The notes: generated by a model from the letters alone, not told the origin. Positions 50,800 to 60,046 are shown, counted from the first letter of the stretch. The stretch is 64,000 bases of DNA from Bradyrhizobium nanningense (GCF_004114535.1 NZ_LBJC01000020.1:1-64000); one strand, 5' to 3'. Program-made: numbers and translations.

Positions 50800-51909
50800 T
50801 CAGACGGGATCGAGGGCGAGGCAATCGTCCGGGCGGAAGCTGATGAAGACGCTTTCGCCATGTGTGAGATCATGATGCGCCCCCGGCTGAAGCTTGACCA
50901 TGAACTCGGCGTTGCCGGCGACGTCGAGCACGGCCAGCGCATGGTCGCCGAGATAGATGGTGTTCTGCACCTTCGCCGGCAGGCGGTTTGCTCCGTCGCT
51001 GGAGCTGCCGTCCGTGACAATGGCGATCCGCTCCGGCCGTACCGACAGCGAGGTCGATGCGCCCGGGCCCGATACATTGATCGCCCGGGCGGTCACGGCG
51101 CCGCCGCCGGTCAACGCGACGCGGCAATAGTCCTTGTTGACCGTCTCGACGGTGCCGGCCAGCACATTGTTCTCGCCGATGAAATGGGCAACGAAGCTGT
51201 TCACCGGATGCTCGTACAGCGCGTCGGGCCTGTCGATCTGCTGCACGATGCCGTCGTTGAACACGGCGATGCGGTCCGACATGGTGAGCGCTTCGCTCTG
51301 ATCGTGGGTGACGTAGACGACCGTGATGCCCATCCTCTCGTGCAGTTGTTTGATCTCCAGCTGCATCTGCTCGCGCAGGCGCTTGTCGAGGGCGCCGAGC
51401 GGCTCGTCCATCAGCACGAGCTGCGGGTTGAAAACCAGCGCACGGGCCAGCGCCACGCGCTGTTGCTGGCCGCCGGACAGCTGTCCGGGCCGCCGGTGCG
51501 CCAGGGCTTCCATCTTGATCATGCGCAACGCCGATTTGACGCGCTCCTGCGCTTCCGCCTTGCTCGTCTTGCGAACGGATAGCGGGAAGGCGATATTCTC
51601 GGCGATCGTCAGGTGCGGAAACAAGGCATAGTTCTGGAACACCATGCCGATGTCGCGCTTGTGGGGCGGCATGTTCTTGATGGGCCGTTCCGCGAGGTAA
51701 ATCTCGCCATGGGTCGGCACCTCGAAGCCGGCCAGCATCATCAGCGTGGTCGTCTTGCCCGAGCCCGACGGGCCGAGCAGGGTGATGAACTCGCCCTTCC
51801 TGATGTCGAGATCGAGGTTTTTCACCACGAGGTGCTCGCCATCATAGGTCTTCTGAATGCCGGAAAAGCGCACCAATGCCGGCGCGGGCGTGACCATGCC
51901 GGCTTCCAT
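50800..51909 (-). CDS. ABC transporter ATP-binding protein (PotA-like)
   Basis: A 369-residue ATPase subunit. Walker A GPSGSGKTTTL, signature LSGGQQQRVALARA, Walker B LVLMDEPLGALD, and a switch His in YVTHDQSEA. A C-terminal TOBE domain (about residues 285-365) with ENNVLAGTVETVNKDY is the type found in polyamine ATPases. It is the first gene of the four-gene operon; GAGGA precedes ATG 51909. The operon order is ATPase, binding protein, permease, permease. Confidence 0.92.
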   Translation of the reverse strand: MEAGMVTPAPALVRFSGIQKTYDGEHLVVKNLDLDIRKGEFITLLGPSGSGKTTTLMMLAGFEVPTHGEIYLAERPIKNMPPHKRDIGMVFQNYALFPHLTIAENIAFPLSVRKTSKAEAQERVKSALRMIKMEALAHRRPGQLSGGQQQRVALARALVFNPQLVLMDEPLGALDKRLREQMQLEIKQLHERMGITVVYVTHDQSEALTMSDRIAVFNDGIVQQIDRPDALYEHPVNSFVAHFIGENNVLAGTVETVNKDYCRVALTGGGAVTARAINVSGPGASTSLSVRPERIAIVTDGSSSDGANRLPAKVQNTIYLGDHALAVLDVAGNAEFMVKLQPGAHHDLTHGESVFISFRPDDCLALDPV

Positions 51910-52247
51910 GTTGTCCTCGGCTTGCCGCTACAATGCTTGTCAGAACCTCGTTCGAGGTTGCGAGGGGCAGCTTAGCATCCTCCGATGAGAATGCCAGCGG
52001 CGCAAGCGATGAAGAGGCGCGGGAGTGCAGGCTATCGCATACGATTCGCGGCGGCAGCTTGTGCGCCTCGTCCTTCGAGACGACCGCTTTGCGGTCTCCT
52101 AAGGATGAGGCTAAGCGGCATAGGTGCTCGTTGAAACGGCTGCCGCACACTCCAGCCTCATCCTGAGGGCCCGCCAAAGGCGGGCGTCTCGAAGGATGGG
52201 CGCAGGGACAGCTCTCAAATGCGACAGCCATGCCGTGAGCGCGCGCG
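51910..52247. other. intergenic stretch with family 1 repeat
   Basis: The promoter of the ABC operon must lie near 51920-52060, but I could not pick it out. Positions 52068-52197 are a family 1 palindromic repeat. No gene is seen. Confidence 0.6.
52068..52197. repeat. palindromic repeat, family 1
   Basis: TCGTCCTTCGAGACGACCGC is inverted against GGCGGGCGTCTCGAAGGAT, with CTCCTAAGGATGAGG / CCTCATCCTGAGGGC inside. Same layout as 49481-49610 and 54008-54137. Confidence 0.82.
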
Positions 52248-53816
52248 CTACATTCCCGACAGCTTGCTCACATACACATTCAGCGAGCCGCCGGCCTCCG
52301 CGACCACACGCAACGTTTTGGAATCGAAGGCGATGTCGGCCAGCGTCAGGCTGTCGATCTTGGCGTCGACCTTGAGGCCGTCCTCACTCTTCTGGTAATC
52401 GGCGATCGCGGCGGCGATCTTCTCGCGGGCGTTGGCGGCGATCGGCTTCAGGTCGAGCGTCGCCTTCTGCAGCAGCGCCTGCTGCATCTGCGGCACGACG
52501 GCGCGCGCCGCGGCGCCGAGCAGGCCGAACGCAGCTTCGGATTCCACCGCGAGCTGGATGTCGGTGAGCCGCAGCGTCTGTTGCGCCTGATCGAGCACCG
52601 GCCGCCCCCAGATGTGGACGGTCGCCTCGGCGCCGAGGCCGAGCCAGCTCTTCTTCTCCTTGGCGCGGACCAGCAGCGAGATCAGCAGCCGGTCGCCCGA
52701 CGGGATCACGTTGGCGCTCTTCACGGTGACGTCGACCGGGCCGGAGCCGTCCTCGGGATAGGTGCGGCCGACCATCTGCGCGCTGATCAGCTTGTTGATC
52801 TCGGTGAAGGGCACGTCGATCGGCACGCCGATGTTCACGCCGGTGCCGGTCGGCGGCACGATCGAGATCTTGTCGGGAAACGGACAGTCCGGCTTGGTCG
52901 GCGTCGAGGTGACGCGGGTCTCCGCTTCCAGGCCCATCAGCAGCGTCACCGCCTGCGCGTCGACGCGCGGCTGCGCGGCGATGGCGCGGATCGGTTTCAT
53001 CTCGAGCCAGAGCGGCGGAAGCGTGGCCGAGGAGCTAGATCCCTGCAGCGGGATCGAGCGGCACGCCTTGGCCCATTGCAACTTCGCATTCTCGCGCAGG
53101 CTCGGATCGTTGCGGATGCGTTCGGAGACGATGTTGATCTGCTCGCCGACATTCTTGTCGATCAGCGGCTTGACCTGCGCCGGCACGTTGACCTTGGCGC
53201 CGGCCACCGCAAGGTTGGTGTCGCCGAGATTGACCTGGGCGCCGAGATTGGGCTCGAGGTGCCAGTTGGCCGCGAGCTTCGGGCGGGAGGTGACGACCAC
53301 GTTGCCCTTGATCTCGGCGCTGGCATTCAAATTCTTGATGTTGACGGCGCCGATCCGTTTCGCAGCATCACCGCCGAGCACGCTGCCGAGCGCCTCGCCG
53401 AGCGCGCCCGTGGCCTTCGCCGACAGCGAGCCCGTCACGTTCAGCTTGCCGGACAGCGGCGTCGAGATCGTGAGCACGTCCTTGTCGCCGGCCGCCGCCA
53501 TCGGCCCGCGCACAGCGGACCAGCCGATGTCGGCGTTCTCCAGGATCTGCGAGATCGGGTTGTCGGCCTTCCCTGAGAAATTGCGTGGCGCGGCCTTCTC
53601 GGCCTGCTCGCGGATCGCCGAGATCGCGATGGCGACCGGCGCGATCACGATCGAGCTCTTCGCGACCGGCGGCAGCGGCGGCAATTGCGCGACCGGTGGC
53701 GCCGAATTCGTCGCGCGCGGCGACAGCCAGTCCATCGCCTTCAGGCTGACGAAGAACGACGCCGCGAGCACGGCGACGCCGACCAGGATAGTCTTCAGAT
53801 TCAACGTTAGCCGCAT
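52248..53816 (-). CDS. DUF4403 family protein
   Basis: A 522-residue protein with one N-terminal membrane segment (TILVGVAVLAASFFVSLKAM) and a large periplasmic part. Features I match to DUF4403 are the sequence VAKSSIVIAPVAIAISAIRE, the paired beta repeats (KLNVTGSLSAKATG...) and the later WGRPVLDQAQQTLRLTDIQL. Members are lipid-binding-like envelope proteins of unknown role in Proteobacteria. ATG 53816 (MRLTLNLKTILVG) is preferred; the upstream extension to 53879 lacks that character. Confidence 0.8.
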   Translation of the reverse strand: MRLTLNLKTILVGVAVLAASFFVSLKAMDWLSPRATNSAPPVAQLPPLPPVAKSSIVIAPVAIAISAIREQAEKAAPRNFSGKADNPISQILENADIGWSAVRGPMAAAGDKDVLTISTPLSGKLNVTGSLSAKATGALGEALGSVLGGDAAKRIGAVNIKNLNASAEIKGNVVVTSRPKLAANWHLEPNLGAQVNLGDTNLAVAGAKVNVPAQVKPLIDKNVGEQINIVSERIRNDPSLRENAKLQWAKACRSIPLQGSSSSATLPPLWLEMKPIRAIAAQPRVDAQAVTLLMGLEAETRVTSTPTKPDCPFPDKISIVPPTGTGVNIGVPIDVPFTEINKLISAQMVGRTYPEDGSGPVDVTVKSANVIPSGDRLLISLLVRAKEKKSWLGLGAEATVHIWGRPVLDQAQQTLRLTDIQLAVESEAAFGLLGAAARAVVPQMQQALLQKATLDLKPIAANAREKIAAAIADYQKSEDGLKVDAKIDSLTLADIAFDSKTLRVVAEAGGSLNVYVSKLSGM

Positions 53817-54161
53817 CAATCCCCCAAGCCGCCCCGGCCGGGATTCTACAGGGCGAGCGAGAAGGGCGCTAGAGCGCACCGATGGGGTGGAATTGCGGCG
53901 AATGGGTTAACGGCGCCGGTTTGAGGTTCTACACAGGTGCTTCGCTTGCAGGGAGCCCTGTCCCGCAAGCCGGGCAATCGCACATAGCCGCGATCTCGAC
54001 TGTGGCCATCCTTCGAGACGCCCGCCGTCGGCGGGCCCTCAGGATGAGGACCGAGCGGGCGGCGCCAGTTTCAACGAACGCCGATGTTGCTTAGCCTCAT
54101 CCTGAGGAGACCGCGAAGCGGTCGTCTCGAAGGACGAGGCGCGCGCTCATTTCACCGTGAC
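53817..54161. other. intergenic stretch with family 1 repeat
   Basis: No gene. Positions 54008-54137 hold a family 1 palindromic repeat; the rest is unremarkable. Confidence 0.6.
54008..54137. repeat. palindromic repeat, family 1 (reverse orientation)
   Basis: ATCCTTCGAGACGCCCGCCG at the left is inverted against GCGGTCGTCTCGAAGGACGA at the right. Orientation is opposite to the copies at 49481 and 52068. Confidence 0.82.
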
Positions 54162-54800
54162 TTAGCTGCGCCTGGGACGGCGGACTGCTCTCACCTTGCC
54201 GGCGGCGCCGCCGCCGCAGAACAGGCGATCGCCGCCATCGGATTCCAATCCTGAAACCATCGTCCCGGCCGGCAGGTCGAGCTGCTCGAGCACCTTACCC
54301 GTCTCAGGGTCGATCCGTCGCACGTCGCTCTCTTCGTTCTCCCAGGTGCCGTGCCAGAGCTCGCCGTCGACCCAGGTCACCCCGGTCACGAAGCGCTTGC
54401 TCTCGATGGTGCGAAGAACCTTGCCAGTGTCCGGATCGACCTGATGGATCTTGCGCTCGCGATATTGCCCGACCCACAGCGATCCCTCGGCCCAGGCCAG
54501 GCCGGAATCGCCGCCGCCGCCGGGCGCCGGAATGGTGGTGAGCACCTTGCCTGAGGCCGCATCTATCTTCTGGATGCGATCCTCGGCGATCTGGAACAGG
54601 TGCCTTCCGTCGAATGCCGTGCCGGCATGCGCGGCCACGTCGATGGAGCGCGCGACCTTGCCGCTGGCCGGGTCGACCGCGTTCAATTTGTCGCCGGATG
54701 CGAACCAGACATGGCTGCCGTCATAGGTGACGCCATGCACGGCCTCGACGCCCTCAAACGGTCCATACTCCCTGACGATTTCGGCGGCTGAACGCTTCAT
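54162..54800 (-). CDS. beta-propeller protein, glutamine-cyclotransferase-like
   Basis: A 212-residue protein of repeated blades: GSHVWFASGDKLNAVDPASG, GRHLFQIAEDRIQKIDAASG, GSLWVGQYRERKIHQVDPDT and GELWHGTWENEESDVRRIDP. Each has the pattern W-x-D/E-x(4-8)-I-x-x-ID-P-x-TGK that marks NHL/quinoprotein or glutaminyl-cyclase-like propellers. There is no signal peptide. It may bind small molecules or act as a scaffold. The enzyme residues of glutaminyl cyclase are not confirmed here. Confidence 0.75.
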   Translation of the reverse strand: MKRSAAEIVREYGPFEGVEAVHGVTYDGSHVWFASGDKLNAVDPASGKVARSIDVAAHAGTAFDGRHLFQIAEDRIQKIDAASGKVLTTIPAPGGGGDSGLAWAEGSLWVGQYRERKIHQVDPDTGKVLRTIESKRFVTGVTWVDGELWHGTWENEESDVRRIDPETGKVLEQLDLPAGTMVSGLESDGGDRLFCGGGAAGKVRAVRRPRRS

Positions 54801-54825
54801 CTGCTCGTTCCCTGTGATCTTAACG

Positions 54826-56046
54826 TTACATCTTCAGCAGCGGCGCGGGGAGTAACAAGCCTGTCGGGAAACCCGGGACGGGCGGCGTCATCCAGCGCCG
54901 CGCCCGGCCATGTCCGAAGCATTGCACCTTGTTCGACCGCGCCAGTTCGTCGAGGGCCCGCTGCACCGTGCGCGCGCTCGTTCCGAGCGCCAGCGCGAGC
55001 GCCGAGCTCGACCAGGGCTCGCCGTCGGAGAGGAGCGCGAGGATAGCGGCGTGCTTTTCCTCCACCGGCCGCGCCAGCACGAGGATTTCGCGCGTCTTGC
55101 GCGGCGCCAGCGCAAACCCCTGTTTCGTTGCGCAGACGTCGGCGAGCGGTTTGAGCTTGGTGCGGAGCCGTCCGATCTCGACGCGCAACCGCGCGCGATG
55201 CGATTCATCGAAATGTTTGGCGTGAAACGCACCTGCGATCAGAATCTGCCGCGAGACGTCCGCAGGCCAGGCCTGCGCCAGGATGCGAACGAGGGCGAAC
55301 AGCACCGGCCGGGTGCCGAGCGGCACGACGGTGCCGCGCCTGCGGACCGAATGATGGAAGGTGTCGACGACGAGCGCCTCGGATGCTGCGAGATTCTCGA
55401 TTCCCTCCAGCAGCAGGGGCCGCTCGTCGCCGTGCACGATCAGGCGTGCCGCCGGCGTGTCGAGCACGCGGCTTGCGCTTTCGACCTCGGCCGTGAGCGC
55501 GGGGATATCAGCCAGTTGCGCCGCGCGGGCTGCCCGCGCGAGCGCCGCGCGCGCATCCTTGGTTCTGAGCCGCCGTATGGCGATGCCGGCCAGCACGAGC
55601 TCGCGAACGACTTGTGAGGTGGGCGGGAGCGGGGCGGGGTTAAGCTCGGCGAGCGTATGCTCTGCCTCGTCGACATGTCCGAGGAGGAGAAGACGCCGCG
55701 CCGCAATGTGTCCGGCATGCGCCGCGTTGGCGAGATCGCCATGCTTTTCGAGGGCCGCCCGTGCCGCGGCGAGCGCCTTGTCCGGCCAGCTTAGATCGCG
55801 CGAGACCAGCGCGATCTCGGCTTCGGCGACCACGCATCTGGCGCGCGCGACCGCCTCGCGCGGGCCGAACGCGCGCGCGGCGCTTCGCAGCAGCGACTTG
55901 GCCTTGGCGAGATCGCCGAGCTGCGCCATCGCGATGCCGCGCAGCGCCAGCGACGGCGCGTCGTTGCGCAACGCAACCCGGTTCAGCGCGCCGAGCGGAT
56001 CACCGGCCTCGAGCGCGCGCGCGGCGGCCGTGATCAGAGATTCCAT
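54826..56046 (-). CDS. large transcription regulator with C-terminal helix-turn-helix
   Basis: A 406-residue protein. Residues 1-190 are alpha-helical and Ala/Leu/Arg-rich repeats resembling a TPR-like superhelix. The last 100 residues are winged-helix-like (HAAILALLSDGEPWSSSALA, LALGTSARTVQRALDELARS), which would read DNA. It is divergent from the DUF899 gene (139 bp apart) and is probably its regulator. Its start MESLITAAARALEAGDP at 56046 is clean. The sensing signal is unknown. Confidence 0.72.
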   Translation of the reverse strand: MESLITAAARALEAGDPLGALNRVALRNDAPSLALRGIAMAQLGDLAKAKSLLRSAARAFGPREAVARARCVVAEAEIALVSRDLSWPDKALAAARAALEKHGDLANAAHAGHIAARRLLLLGHVDEAEHTLAELNPAPLPPTSQVVRELVLAGIAIRRLRTKDARAALARAARAAQLADIPALTAEVESASRVLDTPAARLIVHGDERPLLLEGIENLAASEALVVDTFHHSVRRRGTVVPLGTRPVLFALVRILAQAWPADVSRQILIAGAFHAKHFDESHRARLRVEIGRLRTKLKPLADVCATKQGFALAPRKTREILVLARPVEEKHAAILALLSDGEPWSSSALALALGTSARTVQRALDELARSNKVQCFGHGRARRWMTPPVPGFPTGLLLPAPLLKM

Positions 56047-56185
56047 TCAAATCCCGCCACACTTGTTACTCCCACCGCGCAACCGCGCGGTGCCAGAAAT
56101 CGTTGTCGAACCGACCATGTGCGGTGAGGGGCGAGCGGTTCTGGAAGACGCAGGCCGATCGCCCATGCAGGAGATTTGGAGAGTC

Positions 56186-56980
56186 ATGATGACATTAGCC
56201 CAAAACGAACGGAATAACGGACAGGCTGGCATGCAAACACCGCCGGTGGTGTCGCCGCAGGACTGGGAGGCAGCCCGTCAGCAACTGCTCGTGAAGGAGA
56301 AGGCGCATACCCGTGCCCGCGACGCCCTGGCCGCCGAGCGCCGGCGCATGCCGTGGATGCAAGTGACCAAAACCTATGCGTTCGAGGGGCCCGGCGGCAA
56401 GCTTAGTCTGCTCGACCTGTTCCAGGGGCGGCGGCAGCTGATCGTCTACCGTGCCTTCTTCGAGCCGGGCGTGTTCGGCTGGCCCGATCACGCCTGCCGC
56501 GGCTGCTCCATGGTGGCCGACCAGGTCGCCCACGTCGCGCATTTGAATGCCCGCGACACCACGCTGGTGTTCGCCTCGCGCGCGCCGCAGGCCGATATCA
56601 TCAGGCTGAAGCAGCGGATGGGCTGGATCATGCCGTGGGTCACCGTCACCGACAGTTTCGATGCCGATTTCGGCGTGGACGAATGGCACGGCACCAACGT
56701 GTTCTACCGCGACGGTGACCGAATCTTCCGCACCTATTTCGTCAAGAGCCGCGGCGACGAGCAGATGGGCGGCACCTGGAACTACCTCGACATCACCCCG
56801 CTCGGCCGTCAGGAGGTCTGGGAGGACTCGCCCAAGGGATATCCGCAGACGCCGACCTACAAATGGTGGAACTGGCACGACAGCTACACGGAAGATGCGG
56901 CGCCCGACAAGAAGTGGGTCGAGATTTCCGAGGCCGGCGAGAAGGCCTTTCGCAAAGAGGCGGCGGAAGGACGTGACTAG
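56186..56980 (+). CDS. DUF899 family thioredoxin-like protein
   Basis: A 264-residue protein with the DUF899 landmarks LLVKEKAHTRARDALAAERR, MPWMQVTKTYAFEGPGG and YRAFFEPGVFGWPDHACRGC. The CxxC in CRGCSMVADQ suggests a thioredoxin-like redox site. It ends QTPTYKWWNWHDSYTEDA followed by a charged helix. There is no signal peptide. It is divergent from the regulator at 54826. ATG 56186 or 56189 are both possible; GGAGA precedes. Function is unproven. Confidence 0.85.
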   Translation: MMTLAQNERNNGQAGMQTPPVVSPQDWEAARQQLLVKEKAHTRARDALAAERRRMPWMQVTKTYAFEGPGGKLSLLDLFQGRRQLIVYRAFFEPGVFGWPDHACRGCSMVADQVAHVAHLNARDTTLVFASRAPQADIIRLKQRMGWIMPWVTVTDSFDADFGVDEWHGTNVFYRDGDRIFRTYFVKSRGDEQMGGTWNYLDITPLGRQEVWEDSPKGYPQTPTYKWWNWHDSYTEDAAPDKKWVEISEAGEKAFRKEAAEGRD

Positions 56981-57296
56981 TCCCGTCAGCGCAACCGCCG
57001 GCGCCGGCCGCAAGGGCGTTGTGGCCGCGCGCCACGTCGCCCGATGGCTGGCCTTGGCGGCCACGCCGACCTTCGCGACCATGGCCGTGTTGACGGCCGT
57101 GGCCGGGAGTGGGCCGGCGGACATGCTTTGCGCCGCCGGGCACGGCTCGGTGCTCGGCGGGATGGTGCCGATGTATCTCCTGATGAGCGCGTTTCATTCG
57201 GCGGCATGGCTGAGGCTGATCGCGGAGCGGCGAACTTCCGCGGGTGTGAACGCCTCGTCCTTCGAGACGCGCGCAAGGGCGCGCTCCTCGGGATGA
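56973..57296 (+). CDS. small membrane protein (107 aa) with repeat-derived C-terminus
   Basis: GTG start at 56973 overlaps the DUF899 end by 8 bp and has GGAAGG upstream. Two or three hydrophobic segments span residues about 22-70 (WLALAATPTFATMAVLTAVA, VLGGMVPMYLLMSAFHSAAW). The last 14 residues (SSFETRARARSSG) are encoded by the left arm of the family 1 palindromic repeat at 57255. It is presumably co-expressed with DUF899. No function is known. Confidence 0.65.
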   Translation: MTSPVSATAGAGRKGVVAARHVARWLALAATPTFATMAVLTAVAGSGPADMLCAAGHGSVLGGMVPMYLLMSAFHSAAWLRLIAERRTSAGVNASSFETRARARSSG

Positions 57297-57424
57297 GGCT
57301 AACTGGCATCTCGTTCATTGCCGGCAAGCATTGGTGGGAGCAAAAGGTCTTCCGTCGAGCTGCCGGAAGCCACACACTCAGCCCTCATCCTGAGGGCCCG
57401 CCTCAGGCGGGCGTCTCGAAGGAT
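57255..57424. repeat. palindromic repeat, family 1, fused into a gene end
   Basis: TCGTCCTTCGAGACGCGCGC at the left is inverted against GGCGGGCGTCTCGAAGGATG at the right. The centre is longer than in other family 1 copies. The left arm encodes the C-terminus and stop of 56973-57296. Confidence 0.75.
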
Positions 57425-57468
57425 GCGCCGCGACTTCCGATGCAAGCCCAAAGCCGGCGCAGGTGCCG

Positions 57469-57888
57469 CTATTGCGATCCTGCCGCCTGCAAATACGCAA
57501 CCACCTTTGCCGCTTCCTCCGCCGAGATGCCGCCATAGGGCTGCATCTTGTTGCCCGACACCACCTCGTCCGGCTTGACCATGAAGCGCGTGAGCTTGTC
57601 CTGGTCCCAGACGAAGCCGGCTTCCTTCATTGCGGACGAATAATTGTAGTCCGGCAGCGAGCCGGCCTTGCGCCCGACGATCTTGTTGAGGTTAGGGCCG
57701 AGACGGTTGTCGCCTTCTTTCGCCGAGTGGCAGGTGCGGCAGGAATTGTTGAAGGCCTGGTGGGCCGCCTCATCGCTCGCCGGCTGCTGTGCGAGCGAGG
57801 AGGGAGCGGACAACAGCAGCGTCAATGCTCCGGCGCCGGCGATCGCGCGCGGCCATGTGCTTGGCAAGACGAGCAGGCGTGATTGCAT
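57469..57888 (-). CDS. c-type cytochrome
   Basis: A 139-residue periplasmic class I cytochrome c. Signal segment includes TWPRAIAGAGALTLLLSAPS. The haem motif is CRTCH in AFNNSCRTCHSAKEGDN, and the distal Met is in GNKMQPYGGI. Resembles cytochrome c550/c552-type electron carriers. ATG 57888 is chosen because GGAGG lies at proper distance; 57900 is an alternative. No oxidase or reductase gene is next to it, so its partner is unknown. Confidence 0.88.
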   Translation of the reverse strand: MQSRLLVLPSTWPRAIAGAGALTLLLSAPSSLAQQPASDEAAHQAFNNSCRTCHSAKEGDNRLGPNLNKIVGRKAGSLPDYNYSSAMKEAGFVWDQDKLTRFMVKPDEVVSGNKMQPYGGISAEEAAKVVAYLQAAGSQ

Positions 57889-57954
57889 CTGCGCCTCCAT
57901 TGGGGATCGCGCCGCAGCAAGCGCGCGCGTCGACATGTCGAGGGCAAACGAAAG

Positions 57955-57978
57955 CGGCCCCGGTGGGTTCCGGGGCCG
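57955..57978. terminator. probable terminator
   Basis: Nine-base stem CGGCCCCGG / CCGGGGCCG with a six-base loop, between the cytochrome gene start and the stop of the L,D-transpeptidase; serves the latter on the minus strand. Confidence 0.6.
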
Positions 57979-58002
57979 TTTGCGTCACAATGTCCTGCCA
58001 AT

Positions 58003-58719
58003 TCAGCGCGTCGCGGTTCCGAGCTCGGCGCGGCGCTCCGTCATCGGCAGCACCACGACCTTGGTGCCGACGTTGACGCGCGAATAGAGGTCGGTGACGT
58101 CGTCGTTGGTCATGCGGATGCAGCCGGAGGAGACGTGCTTGCCGATGGTCTCGGGCGCGTTGGTGCCGTGGATGCGGTAGATGGTGCCGCCGAGATACAT
58201 GGCGCGGGCTCCCAACGGATTGCCGGGGCCTCCGGCCATATGGCGCGGCAGATAAGGCTGGCGGGCGATCATCTCCGGCGGAGGCGTCCAGTCCGGCCAC
58301 TCTGCCTTCTTGGTCACCGACTGGATGCCGGACCAGGTGAAGCCATCGCGACCGACGCCGATGCCGTAGCGCAGCGCCTGGCCGTTACCGAGCACGTAAT
58401 AGAGATAGGTGTTCGGCGTATCGATGATGATGGTGCCCGGCGCCTCGCGCGTGGCGTAGGAGACGGTCTGGCGGCGGAAGCGCGCCGGCATCTCGACCTG
58501 GTCCTGGTCCTCGGACGGCGCGGCCTGATAAGGCGTCGTCTGGTAGGGCTGATAGGGCTGCAGCGGCTGCGGCGCGGCCATCGGCGGCAGTGGCTGGAAG
58601 AACGGGAAGAGCTGCACCGGCGCGGCCTTGGCCGAACCCGAAAATGCGATTGCGGAGATCGCGACTGCGCCGAGAGCAACGGCGCGCGAAAACGTCTTGA
58701 ACGTATCCCGATTGAACAT
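58003..58719 (-). CDS. L,D-transpeptidase (YkuD)
   Basis: A 238-residue periplasmic enzyme with signal peptide (VALGAVAISAIAFSGSAKA, cut near residue 33), a proline/Gln linker (PLQPYQPYQTTPYQAAPSED) and a YkuD domain. The catalytic motif is IHGTNAPETIGKHV followed by SSGCIRM, with His, Cys and Arg intact. It makes 3-3 crosslinks or attaches lipoproteins to peptidoglycan. It is a shorter relative of the protein at 18623-19831, with near-identical blocks such as GNPLGARAMYLG. ATG 58719 is preferred over 58899. Confidence 0.9.
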   Translation of the reverse strand: MFNRDTFKTFSRAVALGAVAISAIAFSGSAKAAPVQLFPFFQPLPPMAAPQPLQPYQPYQTTPYQAAPSEDQDQVEMPARFRRQTVSYATREAPGTIIIDTPNTYLYYVLGNGQALRYGIGVGRDGFTWSGIQSVTKKAEWPDWTPPPEMIARQPYLPRHMAGGPGNPLGARAMYLGGTIYRIHGTNAPETIGKHVSSGCIRMTNDDVTDLYSRVNVGTKVVVLPMTERRAELGTATR

Positions 58720-58993
58720 GTGATCGCCCCTGTTTGCTCGGTGGTCTCGGCCACCGCGGCACCGTTTCGGTGCTCCGTTGCCTGACTTCCTAACGGCAAA
58801 ACGTTTCGGGACATTTGCGCGGAAAACCGAAAACGGTTTCACGGCGGCAAGGATTGTTTCATGACAGTTTCGTGGCCGTGCCGGCCCGTTAACGAACAAA
58901 ACAGCCCGCCGACACTTCTATGACGTCACACGCCTGAAATATCCTTCGTTGATGGTCGATGCCTGAGAATCATCAAACTCTCGGGATTTTCCC

Positions 58994-60046
58994 ATGCGGG
59001 TATTAATCGCGACCGATGCCTGGCATCCGCAGGTCAACGGCGTGGTCCGGACGCTGACCTCGCTGGCGAATGCGGCGAAGGGTCTCGATGTCGAGATCGA
59101 CTTCCTCACCCCGGACGGCTTTCCGTCCTGGCCGCTGCCGACCTATCCGGGCCTGCGCTTTGCGCTGCCTTCGGGACAAGAAATCGCGCGGCGGATCGAG
59201 AAGGCCGCACCTGACGCGCTGCACATCGCGACCGAAGGTCCGATCGGCTGGGCGGCGCGGGCCTATTGCCGCCGCAACCGGCTCGCCTTCACCACCTCCT
59301 ACACGACGCGCTTTCCCGAATATGTCGCGGTGCGGACCGGCATCCCTGCCGCCGTCGGCTATGCCGTGCTGCGCCATTTCCATGATGCCGCCGCCATGAC
59401 CATGGTGGCGACGACGTCGCTGCGGCAGGAGCTGACCGAGCGCGGCTTCAAGCGGCTCGGCTTCTGGACCCGCGGCGTCAACACCGAGCTGTTCCACCCT
59501 GACGCGCCGGCCAGGCTCGACCTGCCGCGCCCGATCTTCATGACCATGGGCCGCGTCGCGGTGGAGAAGAATCTCGAAGCGTTCCTCTCACTGGATCTGC
59601 CCGGCACCAAGGTCGTCGTCGGCGACGGTCCGCAGAAGGCGGCGCTCGAAAAGAAATATCCTGATGCCGTCTTCCTCGGCGAGAAGAAGGGCGCCGATCT
59701 CACCGCGCATCTCGCCGCCGCCGATGTGTTCGTGTTTCCGAGCCTGACCGATACGTTCGGCGTGGTGCAGCTCGAGGCGCTGGCCTGCGGCACGCCGGTT
59801 GCTGCGTTTCCGGTCACCGGCCCGAAAGACGTCATCGCCGATCATCCGATCGGTGCGATCGACCACGATCTGCGCGCCGCGTGCCTGCGCGCACTCACCA
59901 TGTCGCGCGAGACCTGTCGCAATTTTGCGCTGGAGCGTTCCTGGGAGAACAGCGCGCGGCAGTTCGTCGGAAACCTCACCTCACTTCAGCCCAGCCGCGT
60001 CCTGCGCGCCTCGCCTCGCATGGCGCGGCGGCCGGTGCGCGGTTGA
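58994..60046 (+). CDS. GT4 family glycosyltransferase, glycolipid type
   Basis: A 350-residue GT-B glycosyltransferase. N-terminal acceptor half begins RVLIATDAWHPQVNGVVRTL and continues with FTTSYTTRFPEYVAV; the donor half has TMGRVAVEKNLEAFLSLDLP and SLTDTFGVVQLEALACGTPV. The end motif TDTFG-VQLE is that of the MgtA/SqdX/Agt group, which glycosylate membrane lipids. No signal peptide; it is a peripheral inner-membrane enzyme. The next gene, 33 bp downstream, is pmtA, supporting a lipid role. The sugar and acceptor are unknown. Confidence 0.88.
   Translation: MRVLIATDAWHPQVNGVVRTLTSLANAAKGLDVEIDFLTPDGFPSWPLPTYPGLRFALPSGQEIARRIEKAAPDALHIATEGPIGWAARAYCRRNRLAFTTSYTTRFPEYVAVRTGIPAAVGYAVLRHFHDAAAMTMVATTSLRQELTERGFKRLGFWTRGVNTELFHPDAPARLDLPRPIFMTMGRVAVEKNLEAFLSLDLPGTKVVVGDGPQKAALEKKYPDAVFLGEKKGADLTAHLAAADVFVFPSLTDTFGVVQLEALACGTPVAAFPVTGPKDVIADHPIGAIDHDLRAACLRALTMSRETCRNFALERSWENSARQFVGNLTSLQPSRVLRASPRMARRPVRG

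Noticed and set aside
48537..50843. A 768-codon plus-strand open frame across the ABC transporter genes
   Set aside because: It lies antisense to three clear ABC genes, contains the palindromic repeat, and has no family motifs; it is a codon-bias shadow.
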